From: Talpa occidentalis
Taxonomy: Eukaryota > Chordata > Mammalia > Eulipotyphla > Talpidae
Length of the DNA stretch: 64,000 bases
Direction: 5' to 3'
Assembly: GCF_014898055.3 (NCBI RefSeq)
Contig: NW_023601104.1
Location: 41,852,210 to 41,916,209, forward strand
The position numbers were made by a program, and so were the translations under genes. Positions 13,281 to 25,028 of the stretch are shown here, one piece after another. Under the pieces are notes generated by a model that was given only the letters and a program-made list of their open reading frames with translations, was not told the DNA's origin and made no database searches. Position 1 is the stretch's first letter; every line of letters starts with the position of its first letter.

Positions 13281-14262
13281 TAAGAGTGGCACATATCAAA
13301 AAAAACTACCAACAACAGGGCCTCCCTGATGGCGCAAGGGGGTTAAGACGCAACCTATGAAGTTGTCTGCAGCCTCTGCGGCATGAGTTCGATCTCCAGC
13401 CGGACAGGGAGCAGCCCACATGGCACAGCAGACCTCTCCTGACTCGCTCGCTGTTCCCCTCAGCAGTGTACGTCAGTCAATCCGCCTGTTCTGTTCCCCA
13501 CTCTGTCTCTCGTGAATCCTCTCACCCCCCACACCTCTGGCCTGTACCTCAGTTCTTATATGCATAAATAAATAAATATTTTTTAAAAAAACTAGCAACA
13601 ACAAATGTTTGCAAGGATGTGGTAAAAAGGAACTCTCCTACACTGCTGGTGGGAGTGCCATCAGACCCAATCACTATGGAAAGCTGATTGGAGTTTCCTC
13701 AGTCTACTAAAAATGGGGCTACCATATGACCTGGCAACTCCACTTCTAGGGATCTACCCAAAGGACACAAAAACATTGATTCAAAAGATTACCTGTACTC
13801 CTATTCTTATTGCAGCACTATTTATAATAGGTAAAACCTGGAAACAACCCAAGTGCCCAAAAATAGATGACTGGATCAAGAAGATGTGGCACAATGGAAT
13901 ATTATTCAGCAATCAAAAAAGAAAAACTCATGCCATTCACAGCAATATGGATGGAGCTAGAAAGAATTATGCTCAGTGAAATAAGCCAGAAAGAAAAAGA
14001 AAAATATGGATGGTTTCACTTATAGCAGAATGTAGGGTAACCAAATAAGACATCAGGGGAAAAAAATAACAGTACAAAACACAGCAAAGCAAAAACAGAC
14101 AATTATAAATCAGAGGGGAGGAGGAGAGAGAAGGGAGGGAGGAGCACAGGGGACTGAGGTGATGGTGCACGGGTGCACCTGGGGTGGGGGGTGGGGGGAG
14201 CAAACATTGTTTACAAACGAACAATGATGTAAAATATATATAAATAAATTAATTTTAAAAAA
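13281..14262 (+). mobile_element. Younger 5'-truncated L1 inserted into the older L1
   Basis: Sequence from GGAACTCTCCTACACTGCTGG through ACTCCACTTCTAGGGATC, AACCCAAGTGCC and AATGGATGGAGCT is the C-terminal ORF2 and 3' untranslated part of L1, ending in an A-rich tail. It is bounded by GAGTGGTGGTTACCAG (13265-13280) and GAATGGTGGTTACCAG (14263-14278), a 16-bp duplication with one mismatch. It carries an 88-codon open remnant and is non-functional. Confidence 0.8.
13318..13590 (+). mobile_element. tRNA-derived SINE, subfamily A, inside the younger L1
   Basis: GGGCCTCCCTGATGGCGCAAGG head, GTTCGATCTCC B box and ATGCATAAATAAATAAAT tail. The target-site duplication ACTACCAACAACA / ACTAGCAACAACA lies in the L1 on both sides. 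It is therefore the last of three nested insertions. Confidence 0.9.
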
Positions 14263-14329
14263 GAATGGTGGTTACCAGAGAGAAAGGGGTTGTGGGTAGA
14301 TAAAAAAGGAAGAGGGGTCAGTTATGTGC

Positions 14330-14807
14330 TGGTGGGTGCAAACTGGCCTTGGGTGGAGATCTAGCCGGAGTGGACACAGACTTCCAGCTATAATGTTGCA
14401 TAGGCCAGATAGGTTCCCCATCAGTTCCGACAGCTTAAAAAAGAAACTCGGAGCCCTTGGCATCACCCCCACAGGTTTTTTAATAGTATGCAGGGGAAAC
14501 ATGTCAGCAGGGAGACAGCAACGTGAATCTCTACACTCTCTTACCTCTGGGTTCTCCCTGGTTTTCTCTCCTCTCACAGCTGTCGCTTGCCCTCTCGTAG
14601 CCACTCTGTTGTAGCCGTTTCTGATTAACGCTGTGTAGGGTAAAGAAAATGTCAGGCTTTTCTGCCCTTCCGCCATCAGGATAGATGATGGATCCTTGTC
14701 CTGAATGCATGCCTGATGGCGGGCACCTGGAGTAGGGTGTGGGCATAGGTAGATGGGATTCAGCTGAGCTGAGACTGTGCTTTTTTAAGGGCGGCGTCAT
14801 GGGGGGA

Positions 14808-14879
<72 letters not shown>

Positions 14880-15110
14880 AAGCGGAAGCGGAAGCGGAAG
14901 CGGAGAAGCAGCAGAAAGAACGCCAGAGAGCCCAGATAGAGTGAAGACTTGCTGGGGGGTGGGAGGCCTGCCAGCCTCCCAGCCCCCCAGCCAGCACCCC
15001 TGCCTGCCATATGCCTGGTGAACCCCAAATAAAAAACCTGCAAAACTACTGAAGACTCTGACTCCTCCTTTACCCAGTCTGCATGGGATCAGAAAACCTG
15101 CACTGTGCCC
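14330..15110 (+). mobile_element. Possible retroviral LTR-like segment with (CAG)22
   Basis: Single-copy-looking sequence with a TTTTTTAAGGGCGG box, an AATAAA at 15028-15033 and a C/T-rich stretch after it gives an LTR-like impression. I see no certain TG...CA ends and no target duplication. Could equally be unrelated unique DNA. Confidence 0.25.
14811..14876 (+). repeat. Uninterrupted (CAG)22 trinucleotide repeat
   Basis: Sixty-six bases of perfect CAG. It is followed directly by TAGAAGCGGAAGC, in which a GGAAGC hexamer repeats about four times to 14903. No exon context is visible. Open frames through it (poly-Ala and poly-Cys on the minus strand) look spurious. Confidence 0.95.
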
Positions 15111-15986
15111 AGTTCCTGCCTTTACACGCTGCCTTTATCCCCTCCCTCCTAGGCACAAGTATGCACACTTGGATGCACACAAGCCCATGCTCAGTGTCCA
15201 CAATCAGGCATGCATGCCCCACACCCATGTGCCTTTTATGTTAACAAGATCAAGGCCGCAGGTGATAGGCACAGAGGCCCATGGCGTAAAAGGCTGACCA
15301 ATTCTCTTATCCTATAACAGCTGAGACCTGATGTAATGTTATAAACTGTTACCTCAATTTAAAAAAACTGCAAGATATTTTTAGAACACTTTCCTAGCTC
15401 TAGCAGAAAACTGAGATCTTTTTTTCCGCATTGATTTTAATAAAAACTGAAGGTATGAGGGTATCAGTGACTGGTGTGGATAAATTCACCAGCCACGTTT
15501 GACAAAGTGAACACTGAAGGGGAACCTTTGGATGGTTGGTAGCAATTTTAACATCTGGCTATGCAGTCAAGATCCCTATAATTGGAGCTTTCTGGGGATC
15601 TGGGGGTTTGTTCTCATCACTCAGAACCTCTGAAGAGGAAAGTTAAGAAAAGTCAAGCTTATTGCTGTTAATTGCACCTTCCTGTTCCTACAGTCTAAGA
15701 ATCTAATGAGGTGAGGCTAATAGGACAAGTTATTTGCAGTGGTCCCAGCATTTCGATAGGTGGAAAGTCCTCAGATTTTTCTATTCATCTGCACACAAAT
15801 GGAGCCAGTTCAAGGGCAGAGCAGAAACAACATTTAAACAGGAGGTCAGGAGCTTGGTGTTCTAATTCCATGTATTCTACTAGCCAGCTGTAGGTGTTCA
15901 GGTAAGAATCACTTAATTCTTCTTGATCTGCCTCCTATAACTTCCCAACAGAGTGGTTATACTTAATAAGACTAATCCATATTCAA
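15111..15986. other. Intergenic sequence, nothing assignable
   Basis: No gene or recognised repeat. Confidence 0.5.
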
Positions 15987-15998
15987 GAAACTGAGTGA

Positions 15999-16274
15999 GA
16001 GTCCTCCCTGGTGGCACAGGGGGTTAAGACACAGCACTATGATGCTATCCTCAGCCACTGCATCATGAGTTCTATCCCCAGCCAGAGAGGTGATCCACAT
16101 GGTGTAGGAGACCTCTCCTGTCTCTCCTGCTGCTCCCCTCAGCAGTGTATTTCAGTATATCTGCCTATTCTGCTCCCCACTCAGTTTCTGGTGAATTCTT
16201 TTACCCCCCCCCCAGCATCTCTGGTCTGCACCCCAGCTCTTTTATGCATAAATAACAAATCTAAAAAAAAAAAT
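15999..16274 (+). mobile_element. tRNA-derived SINE, subfamily A
   Basis: The head is GTCCTCCCTGGTGGCACAGGG and the tail CTTTTATGCATAAATAACAAAT. The perfect 12-bp duplication GAAACTGAGTGA lies at 15987-15998 and 16275-16286. Confidence 0.9.
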
Positions 16275-16286
16275 GAAACTGAGTGA

Positions 16287-18248
16287 AGGAAGAGGGGTGT
16301 GTGAGGCTGGACTGGAGGACAGGCGCAGAAACACAGAGGATCTGGGAGATCTGGCTAAAGATTTTACTCGTGATCCTAAGATCAAGAAGAGGCCCCTGAA
16401 GGGTTTCAAGCAGAGGCTGATGTGTCTAGATACTGGTTTTGAACATTCTGGCTCCAGTTTGAGAAACAAACCAGAGCCTCCTACACATCCTTTAAACCTC
16501 ATTAGTTAACAGCATGCCCACATTGCCTGTACTCTCAGGCTATGGCATTATCAAGAATTTGCTCTTCGTCCCAGGTGCCTGGCACAGAGCTTCTGAAATC
16601 CTTGGAATTTCCCACGTGATAGAAGTACACTTGTCACCTGTGAAGCCCTGGATTATACCAGAGTTTAAGCTAACGAGATGGCTCAGAGGCGGTCCCAGCC
16701 ACTTCTGAGTGGGGCTGGGCACCAGAAAGACTGACCTCCTGATTGAAAGTGAGGCCCTGAAGCAGCGTGCTGTCAGCCCTGCCCCAACTCTGGGGGGCGG
16801 GGGAGGGGCTGTTGCTAGAGATTGCCATCAAGTACTCAGTCACTGATTTAATCACTCTTACCTATGTGATGGATCCCCAACAAAAACTGGACACTGCAAC
16901 TGCTGTTTTCATAAAAACATCCATGTGCCTGGATGGTGATATCTTCTGGTTCCCCCTATGATGGCACAGAAGCTCTGTGTTCAGGAACCTCCAGCCCTCA
17001 GGCCGCATGTCTCTTTGGTCCTCACCTGTATCTGGTACTATCAGATTCACTAGAACGACCTGAGTTCTGTGTCCTTCTAGTGAATTACCAGACCTGAGGG
17101 CCTGTGGGAACTTCTGAACTTGTAGCCAGGTGGTCAAAAGTGGGGGTAGCCTAGGGCCCCCAAAGTGTGCCTGGACTCCAAAGCTGGGGCAGACTTGTGG
17201 AGACTGAGTCCTCAAGGTGAGGGTCTGCACTGACTCGGGTGGCTGGTAGTGAAATTGCATCTCCCTGCGAGTGTCATCAGAGCAGCGGGGGTTGAAACAG
17301 AATACAGGTCAAGCTGTTTGTAATTCTTAATCAATTTTAAATTAACAACTTTTGCCACAGCGAGTCAAAACAATCTTATCCCCAAACTAAGATCTGAGCA
17401 GATTGCCTGCGTTTTGAGAAAAACCATTGGCTTGGAGCAGCTCTAAATTCAGATCTTGTTACAGGCAGCCAGCCCCACGGCTCAGGCTTGCTCTCTGGCT
17501 CTTGGCTGTAATACGACTTGGAGGAGAGAGCTGGTTGTTCCCACTACTGATCACCCGGTAGCCTCTTGCCGGTTGCTTCAAGAAGTATCCTCTCTCTGGG
17601 CCTGCGACTCTACCACCTGTCCCCTCAGCCCCTCCTGGATTGATAGCCTTCCAAACAAGCAAGCTGGACTTGACATTTTAGCAGCCTTTGAAAAGAAACC
17701 ACAATCTTTCATGGTGTTTTCAAATAGTTTCAAACTATTTACACAAGCATCCCTTGCCGACCCCAAAACTCCTCCTCCATATCAGCGCACTCCTTCATTT
17801 CCCTGCAAACACAACGTAATCAACACTGAATGGTCCTGAGTTCAATTCAGCTAAGAGATTTTGTTGACTGTCCTCCAGGTATGACTACAGTTAAGCTTCA
17901 GGTTAGTAGCGGGCAGCGGGGAGAGGCCTCTTCCTGAGTGCTACGACATAAAGCCCATTTTTAGTCCACAGATCACAGGTCATATATGCAGTATGTCCGA
18001 GCAAAGTTTTGCAAGACACTGGTATTTGTGGTTAATACCTCATTTACCAAATTCTGCCATTAAAGGGCATAAGGTCTTTGGGTCTTTGTAATCATTTGTA
18101 TTATAAATTTGGTTACCAGGCTTTTCATAACTAAAAGTAATATCCCATCATAAATGACTCTCAATAATAGTTCTCAGCCACAGGAGCAATGTTTCAGATA
18201 CCAAGAGCAGTCCATGGAATAATATTTGTCCAGGAGGAAAATCCATAA
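16287..18248. other. Intergenic sequence, nothing assignable
   Basis: A 127-codon open frame at 17456-17839 has no recognisable motif and no splice signals that I trust. No named repeats seen. Confidence 0.5.
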
Positions 18249-18263
18249 TTGTCCATCCTCTTT

Positions 18264-18550
18264 TTTTTTTTTTTAAAGATTTGTTTATTTATTTATTTAT
18301 TTATACAAGCACTGGGTACAGTCAGAAGCGCAGAGGGTGAGAGAATTCACCAGAGCCAGAGCGGGGAGCAGAGCAGGCAGAAGGACCGAAGTACACTGCT
18401 GAGGGGAGCAGCGGGCGGCAGGAGAGGTCTGCGCGCCATGTGGGACCCTCCTCCAGTGGCTGGGGAGCAGCCGGGGATCGAACCGGCGCTACAGAGGCTG
18501 CAGGCAGCTTCGCAACCCAGCGCTCAACAGCTGCGCCACCAGGGAGGCCC
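18264..18550 (-). mobile_element. tRNA-derived SINE, subfamily B
   Basis: In minus orientation it starts GGGCCTCCCTGGTGGCGCAG, has the B box GGTTCGATCCCC and ends with CACTGCTTGTATAAATAAAT-like sequence and a poly(A) (seen as T run). The 15-bp duplication TTGTCCATCCTCTTT is at 18249-18263 and 18551-18565, with no mismatch. Confidence 0.92.
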
Positions 18551-18565
18551 TTGTCCATCCTCTTT

Positions 18566-20340
18566 ATCACAGATAGAGCTAGCAGAACTCAACCAGCCAT
18601 GAAGCAGTTCTATTTTCCTCCATCTCTTTGTAGCAAATGCTTTTTTACCATTTTCCTCCATGAAAAAAAAAACATATAAACAGAGGGTTCTTTTAATGTT
18701 TAAATGTTGGACAAAGAAAAGGAATGGGTTAGGCTGTACTTCCTTTCTTGCTCTGCTGGATGCAGAGCTCTTGGTATTTCAGAGCCTCCAGGCTTCTTTC
18801 TGATTCATGTCCAGGTTCTGACCCCTCCTCGCTGCTGCCACCTACTCTGGGCTGCTTTGTAAGAACCCACAGGACCAGCACGGAGAAGGAGCTAGTGGAC
18901 ACTGTCCCAGCTTCCTATTTACTTGTGCCACCAAACTAAGCTTAATTGCAGGTTCACATTCTCAGTCAACTTACCAAGATTTCAAGAGGATCATTAGAAA
19001 TAATATTTTCTATTGCAGGGTAGAAGGAAGTGTATGACATATATAATCAGAGAGAGAGAGCGAGAGAGATTCTGCTTATATTTTCTGGGTCTGTTATTTC
19101 TATGTGATTGTTATAACTTCTCAAATACTTTCCACTTTTTTCAAAACATCTTCTCTTACAAACAATATTCAAAGATAGTTTCATGCAACAGTAACCGGAA
19201 AAAATAAAGTCAAGGGACCTTAATAAACATTAATAGTTTTCATCAAAAATGAATGCTTTTAAATACAGTTAATTATAATTATACAAATGTAGTTGTATTA
19301 AACCTGGTCATGTCATTCACAGGATTTCTTTTTTATTATTTTATCCCCAATAATGGGACTAACTTCCAAACCAACTGAGATCTTTAAGTGTTATTTTCAT
19401 TCCCCCAAAGAAGAAAAGGGAATAAAAAAGATGAAACCTTCTTGGTCACAGCAAGAACCAGAGGGCTATTCTGCTGTCACTTTGCATGAATTTTACCTCA
19501 AAGGCACACACACAAAAATCCACTTCAAACAAACCACTACCATTAACTCAAACCTGATCAATAAAGTCAGCAGAAGAGGGTCTCTCTCCACATCATTAAA
19601 GAGAAACTACACCACCATTATTTGGGAGACCTGGGGAGAAGGGATGTTAAAAAAAAAATCCTCTTGAAAATAATAATAAGAGTAAACAGTCTTTCAAAAA
19701 TCTGCAAATGGGGCAATATGGAATTTATTATACAGACTCTTCAGAGTATCTTTGTGCTCCCTTAAATTTAACTTCAGAGTTTTGGGAACTCTGGTGGTAG
19801 AAACGATTCAAGCACGTGAGTTACGAGGTCAAACAGCCAGTCTTCCTCTGCTAGCTGAGGTGGACTTCAGCGCTGCCAGTCCTGGACCCAGCACTTTGTG
19901 AAGGACCTGGACTGAGACAGCACAGTTCTGGAAAGGACTCAGGGTGGGCACCAACCAGCCTTCCTCCATGTGGCTGGAACTCAAAAGTCCCTGCCCCCAG
20001 CCTCCCACGGAAAGGCACGGGAAACCAGGGGAACGCCTATGCTGGGGAGATGGCCAGGCGCCTGCACTTCCATTTTGCTAGGTGTGTACAAACGTGGCCT
20101 CACATGGGGGAAGACGTATTTTACATCTGAACACTAAGTAGTTCCAATCTCATGTGCCTGCCAGCCAGAGGGATTCTCTGAGATGCCACAGTTTCCAAAC
20201 CTTGGGACCTAGGGAGCCTCAGTCCCTTCGTCCACCGAGTCTGAGAGCTGGCTCATTGCCACGCAGGTTAGGGGAGGGGGCAAGGTTAGGGGCATGTGCC
20301 AGACAGTCCTGCGGTCTCCAGAACATACAGCAGCAGACAG
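18566..20340. other. Intergenic sequence, nothing assignable
   Basis: A short GA run lies at about 19050-19068. No gene recognised. Confidence 0.5.
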
Positions 20341-20347
20341 CAGTGTA

Positions 20348-20375
20348 AACACACACACACACACACACACACACA
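20348..20375 (+). repeat. (CA)n microsatellite
   Basis: About 14 perfect CA units. Confidence 0.95.
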
Positions 20376-20559
20376 AAACATACACAAGTATCCCCCTGAA
20401 AAAGGATAGAAGCATACATATAGTCTTGTGGGCTTTTTTAATTAAAAGATTTTAGAGTAATTTTTAAGTTCTGACTGACAATGGTGAGCCAGTGTAAGTT
20501 CAGTTGTAACAAAGGTGCGGCCTTTGGGGAGGTGAGGATATTCATAACAGGGGAGGCGG

Positions 20560-20574
20560 AGAGTGAGAGAGTGA

Positions 20575-20620
<46 letters not shown>

Positions 20621-20621
20621 C
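20560..20621 (+). repeat. Compound (GT)n(GA)n microsatellite
   Basis: GAGAGTGAGAGAGTGA runs into about 11 GT units, then about 11 GA units. Confidence 0.95.
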
Positions 20622-20682
20622 ATGCCCTGGGGATGGGGGAGAAGGGCAATTTCTGTACCATCCAACTCAGTTGTCTATTTTT

Positions 20683-20975
20683 TTTTTTAAAGATTTATTA
20701 TTTATTTATTTAGTTAGTTAGTTATTTGTACAAGCACTGGGTATAGTCAGAAGCTCGGGAGGGTGAGAGAATCCACCAGAGCCAGAGCGGGGAGCAGAGC
20801 AGGCAGAAGGACCAAAGGACACTGCTGAGGGGAGCAGCGGGCGGCAGGAGAGGTCTGCGCACCATGTGGGTCCCTCCTCCGGTGGCCGGGGAGCAGCCGG
20901 GGATCGAACCGGCGCTGCAAAGGCTGTGGTCAGCTTCGCAACCCAGCGCTCAACCGCTGCGCCACCGGGGAGGCC
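20683..20975 (-). mobile_element. tRNA-derived SINE, subfamily B
   Basis: Same subfamily as the copy at 18264 and near-identical across the body. The duplication CAGTTGTCTATTTTT is at 20668-20682 and 20976-20990. The tail is (TTTA)n/(GTTA)n as seen on the + strand. Confidence 0.92.
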
Positions 20976-21044
20976 CAGTTGTCTATTTTTAATGATTAAA
21001 TTTAAACACTTTTGCTAATACTTGCATTTTCAGACATGTCCCAG

Positions 21045-21086
<42 letters not shown>
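21045..21086 (+). repeat. (TA)n microsatellite
   Basis: About 20 TA units without interruption. Confidence 0.95.
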
Positions 21087-21090
<4 letters not shown>

Positions 21091-22144
21091 CTGAAATATA
21101 GGGATGAAAACTCATGTGATTTAAATCCTACCTTGAAACTGACACTGCTGGTATTCTCAAAGACGCATCATAGGGTCAGCAGTGACGGCCTTGCTTTCGG
21201 GCAGGATTGAGAGGAGAAATCACATCCATTCACTGAGCACCTCATACTATGTTGTCCTAGACTCCAGCCAGTGGGTGGCTCCTTCGGCTTCCTTTCATAC
21301 TTAATAGCTTTGCCATCACCCTGGCTGCACATCATAAGCTCATCTTTGCTTTTATTTTCATCCTTCACTCTCTCCTCCCCAGTCACCAAACATTCTGATT
21401 CTACCTCCGAGTCTCCAAGGCCCCCTCACCTTGCCCTGTGGCGACAGCGACCTCGTTCACACCCATCCCTGCTCCTGAACCACTAGGGCTGTTTCATTTC
21501 TTTACCAAACGGGGATTTCTTACTTCTTAAAATTGTCTGTTTTAGCTGAAGAGACAAGGGTGAATAAGACACCTCCCCTGCTCTCAAGGATCTCACATCT
21601 AAAATGCAAATTCCCTTTTGTCATTCACCTACCCGAAGCTCTTCAGGGGATCCCCATTGCCCTGGGACACAATGAAAACTTACTAGCACAGCACACTGTC
21701 ACAGGGTCCTCACCAGCGTATCTCCCATCCTCCCGGGAGGAGGCCATCCCAGCTGCCCAGAGCCTGTGCAACCTCCAAGACCTGGACCGGCCACACCCTG
21801 GAACTAGAATGTCCTCCCTCTAGGAACTTTTGGAATTTTTTCCAAGCCTATGATGCCTCCTCCCCACTCCTCCCTCCCCTGGCACATAAATCCCTCCTCA
21901 AATCCCACATAAAGGACAGTTTGGCAGAGTCAAAAATGAGTGGGTACATTCTCCCCCTCCCTCTGTCTTCTACCCTCTCCGTCCCATCCTTAGTGATATT
22001 GTTCATATCTACCAAGCTCTTTTTATGATCCCAGAAAAGGCAATAGTCTTTCTAGTTTATATTCTTTTAAAAGTGATCTTCTCTTCTTGCATGTTATTGC
22101 AGATGTAGTTTCCTTATTGTTTAAAATGTGTGTAAGACCCTTCC
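21087..22144. other. Intergenic sequence, nothing assignable
   Basis: Overlapping short frames on both strands with no protein resemblance. Confidence 0.5.
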
Positions 22145-22149
22145 ATTTT

Positions 22150-22335
22150 GGAGAGCAAGAACTAGATTGGAATTCGTGCTCTTTACTTACTAGTAATATC
22201 CCTTGGGCAAATCATTCACCTCTCAGAGGCTAATTCCCCATTAGTAAAATGGAAAATAATATCTGTCCAACTCGCACAGTTGTGAAGATCTAGTAAAGAG
22301 ATGCATGACAGTGAGGACTGTTTTGTAAATAGCAA
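22150..22335 (+). mobile_element. MIR element
   Basis: Core phrases CTTACTAGTAATATCCCTTGGGCAA, CACCTCTCAGAGG, GTAAAATGGAAAATAATA and TTGTGAAGATCTAG follow the MIR consensus in order. Confidence 0.75.
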
Positions 22336-22340
22336 GTCGC

Positions 22341-24729
22341 TCTCAAATGTTCATCAGGAATCTGTTAAACCACATGACTAGCCTCTATTTCAAGTCTAAT
22401 CTACTGATCCTGGAAAATTATTATATTGCATCTTTAATTCTTGATGTAGTGCCTTTTATTTTGTCTGCTTATTCTGGAAGTCTAACTATCCAAAAGTTAT
22501 GATGCTGAGCTCTCTTCCCCACATCTGCCCTCCTGCAATGTTGCATTTCTTAATTTTGTTTCTTAAAATTCCACATACATTCCTCAAGGTTTTTTTATTA
22601 TTATTATTGATTTAAGTGCCCTTTCTGCTTTGTGCTGCTTAAATTTTCATTTTGTCTTTTGCAATGATCATTGGCTTCATTCTTTTTAATTCTGACTTTC
22701 TCTCACTTGAAAGCAAGTAATGTCCTTCATTTCTTTGAAAAGAGGCTCCAGCCACCTGTGTGTGGTTACCCATGCTTTTTCTTTTTCATGATTAATTGAA
22801 ATAAAACTTTCTTTGGTTTTTTTGTGTGATGAAACTTTTTCAGGGAGTCCATATTAATTTTCTCAGTTTAATGTATTCTCCCTCAAGTTACTTTCATGAC
22901 TGATCTCTGCTACACTGCCGAAAATTCTCTAGTAAAATTTCTGATTGATTTAATAGAATTTTTGATTAAGAGTTTGTCATTCACCATCTTCCTGGATAAT
23001 TTTCCTACCATGTCAGGTATTTCTATGCAGCGGTTGAACAGTCTGGAACAAATTCGAAGAGCAAAGATGAATTAGAATCAAGGAGTCAAACATTTTCCAT
23101 TAAAAAAAAAACTGAGAAATGTCCTTTGTTGTTGCTGTTATGGCTCAGACTGGGCCTAAGAAAGGGGAAGCAAAGAAGGAATATCAAAATAAAATCTTAC
23201 CACAAGCCCCATAACAACTCTACTTATTAACCATGTTTCCAAAGTTTCTGAACCTTCCAGGCAACTCGTAAACAGCAAAGGCTACATTAGTTTCCTTAGC
23301 TATGAATGAGGGGGATGTTATATTTTTCCCAGGTCTTTTCCCAGTTCTGAATTTCTAGAACTTTCAATAATATTTAAGCTTCAGTTTTAGACATTGTGAC
23401 AATACCCCTCTTCCTGATACTCCATCTTCAGAATACACATTTGTTGTACATGGGCATGTGAAGTGTACACACACACACTCTCTCTCACACACACACACAC
23501 ACACACAATCTTTCCTTAATTCTCCAGTTGTAAATTTTTCAAACCAACTGGTATTCAACATGAAATGAACCAGTGAAAGGGAAAATGAAGGAATTAATAA
23601 GAAATTCCTCCCCTGGAATCAGGGCAGTCTATGTGCCCCCAGATCTGACCCCAACACATGAGGTTCCTCTGAGTGGACCCCACAAGGCAGGCAGCACCCT
23701 GCCAAGGACCGGTGAGGCTGGAGTCTAAACCCTAGCATGTGGACTGGAAGGCCCGTGGCCCTCTGGTGGACATATTGTAGAATTGCCGCCTTCTCAGCCT
23801 CCTAAGGCACCTAAGCCCCTCAGGGACTGAAGCCTCCTGTGGTTCAGAGTGACCTGAAACCCTTAGCAGCAGCCTGCCCGTAAGGAACAGGCAAAGCTGT
23901 TGCCTCAACAAAAAAAGAAAAGAAAGAAAGAAATGGTGCCATGTGTCATTTTGAGGGATGCTATCCCTGCAGCTGTTAGATTTGTGGCTAAAGAAAGCAA
24001 GGCTAGGCTTCAAACTGGGTAATATTAAGCAATCTACAACTTTTTTACTAGAGTTTTTCGTACTCCTAGAAGAAAAAAACATGTTTTTAATTCGAGTGCT
24101 TCAGAATGACATTGCTGGCCCGGGGCCTCTTATCTTTCCTTTGAGCTATCCCTTGTTTGACACATCAAATCACATGTCTCAGGAAGACATGTGTGGCAAC
24201 AAGTGCCAGAGAAGTGAGGGATGGAATTTTTTTGCTAGGGTGTGAATGGGGAAGTGTTACTATTTTTAATTATTGATGATCCAGTATTTAATGCCTGTCT
24301 ATATGCGTATTCATTCACGCAAGCAACAAATTTTTGTTAGTTCATACTGTGCCAGCCATGGCTATTTGATCTCAAATCTCTTCCCCAACCTTCTCCTGAA
24401 AACCCAGACTCCTGTTCCTCCTTGCCAAGTATCTTCTGGCTAAAAAAGTCAGTGGGAGGCACTAGCAAGAGCTTGGAGGTTGAGAAGGAAAAGTCAGATT
24501 GTTTTTCTGTCCCTCTCCATGGGTTTTGGGTCTCCTTGCCAACAGTGGCCCCGGCTCCCCGCTACACAGCCCCTCTCTCCAGGGTCCTCCTCAGTGGTGC
24601 CAGCATCCTTTGTCTGTGTCTTTGGAGCTCTGGCAGACTCAAGGTAGCAGCTTCCTGCCGTCATTAAAATTTGGTTGTTTCATCAGTCCATGAAGCTTCT
24701 CTCACCTGTCTAGTTCCTGTTGGATCAAT
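22341..24729. other. Intergenic AT-rich sequence with CA/CT microsatellite
   Basis: (CA)n with a CT interruption lies at 23466-23508. No gene recognised. Confidence 0.6.
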
Positions 24730-24744
24730 TAATTCCCTGTTTTA

Positions 24745-25013
24745 TTTTTTAAAGATTTATTTATTTATGCATACAAGAACTGGGGTACAGGCCAGAGGTG
24801 TGGGAGGTGAGAGTATTCACTAGAGACAGAGTGGGGAACAGAACAGGCAGACTGACTAAAATACACTGCTGAGGGGAACAGCAGGCGAGACATGAGAGGT
24901 CTGCTGAGCCATGTGGGTTGCTCCCTGGACAGCCGGGGATCGAACTCGTGCTGCAGTGGCTATGGATAGCTTCATAGGTTGCGTCTTAACCTCTTGCACC
25001 ACCAGGGAGGCCC
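24745..25013 (-). mobile_element. tRNA-derived SINE, subfamily A
   Basis: Minus orientation. The tail is seen as ATTTATTTATGCATACAAG and the head as CACCACCAGGGAGGCC. The perfect 15-bp duplication TAATTCCCTGTTTTA is at 24730-24744 and 25014-25028. Confidence 0.92.
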
Positions 25014-25028
25014 TAATTCCCTGTTTTA

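Noticed and set aside
13713..13979. 88-codon frame with resemblance to reverse-transcriptase-type protein ends
   Set aside because: It is the C-terminal remnant of L1 ORF2 in a truncated insertion, not a host gene.
14531..15043. 170-codon minus-strand frame with poly-Cys, and a neighbour with poly-Ala
   Set aside because: Both are direct readings of the (CAG)22 repeat on the opposite strand; the flanks have no protein character.
18322..18602. Open frames of 82-117 codons recurring at 18.3 kb and 31.5 kb
   Set aside because: They are translations of the SINE subfamily B body, so they recur wherever a copy lies.
20340..23510. CRISPR-like or regularly spaced repeat array
   Set aside because: The only regular repeats are CA, GT/GA and TA microsatellites; no spacer-repeat structure exists.
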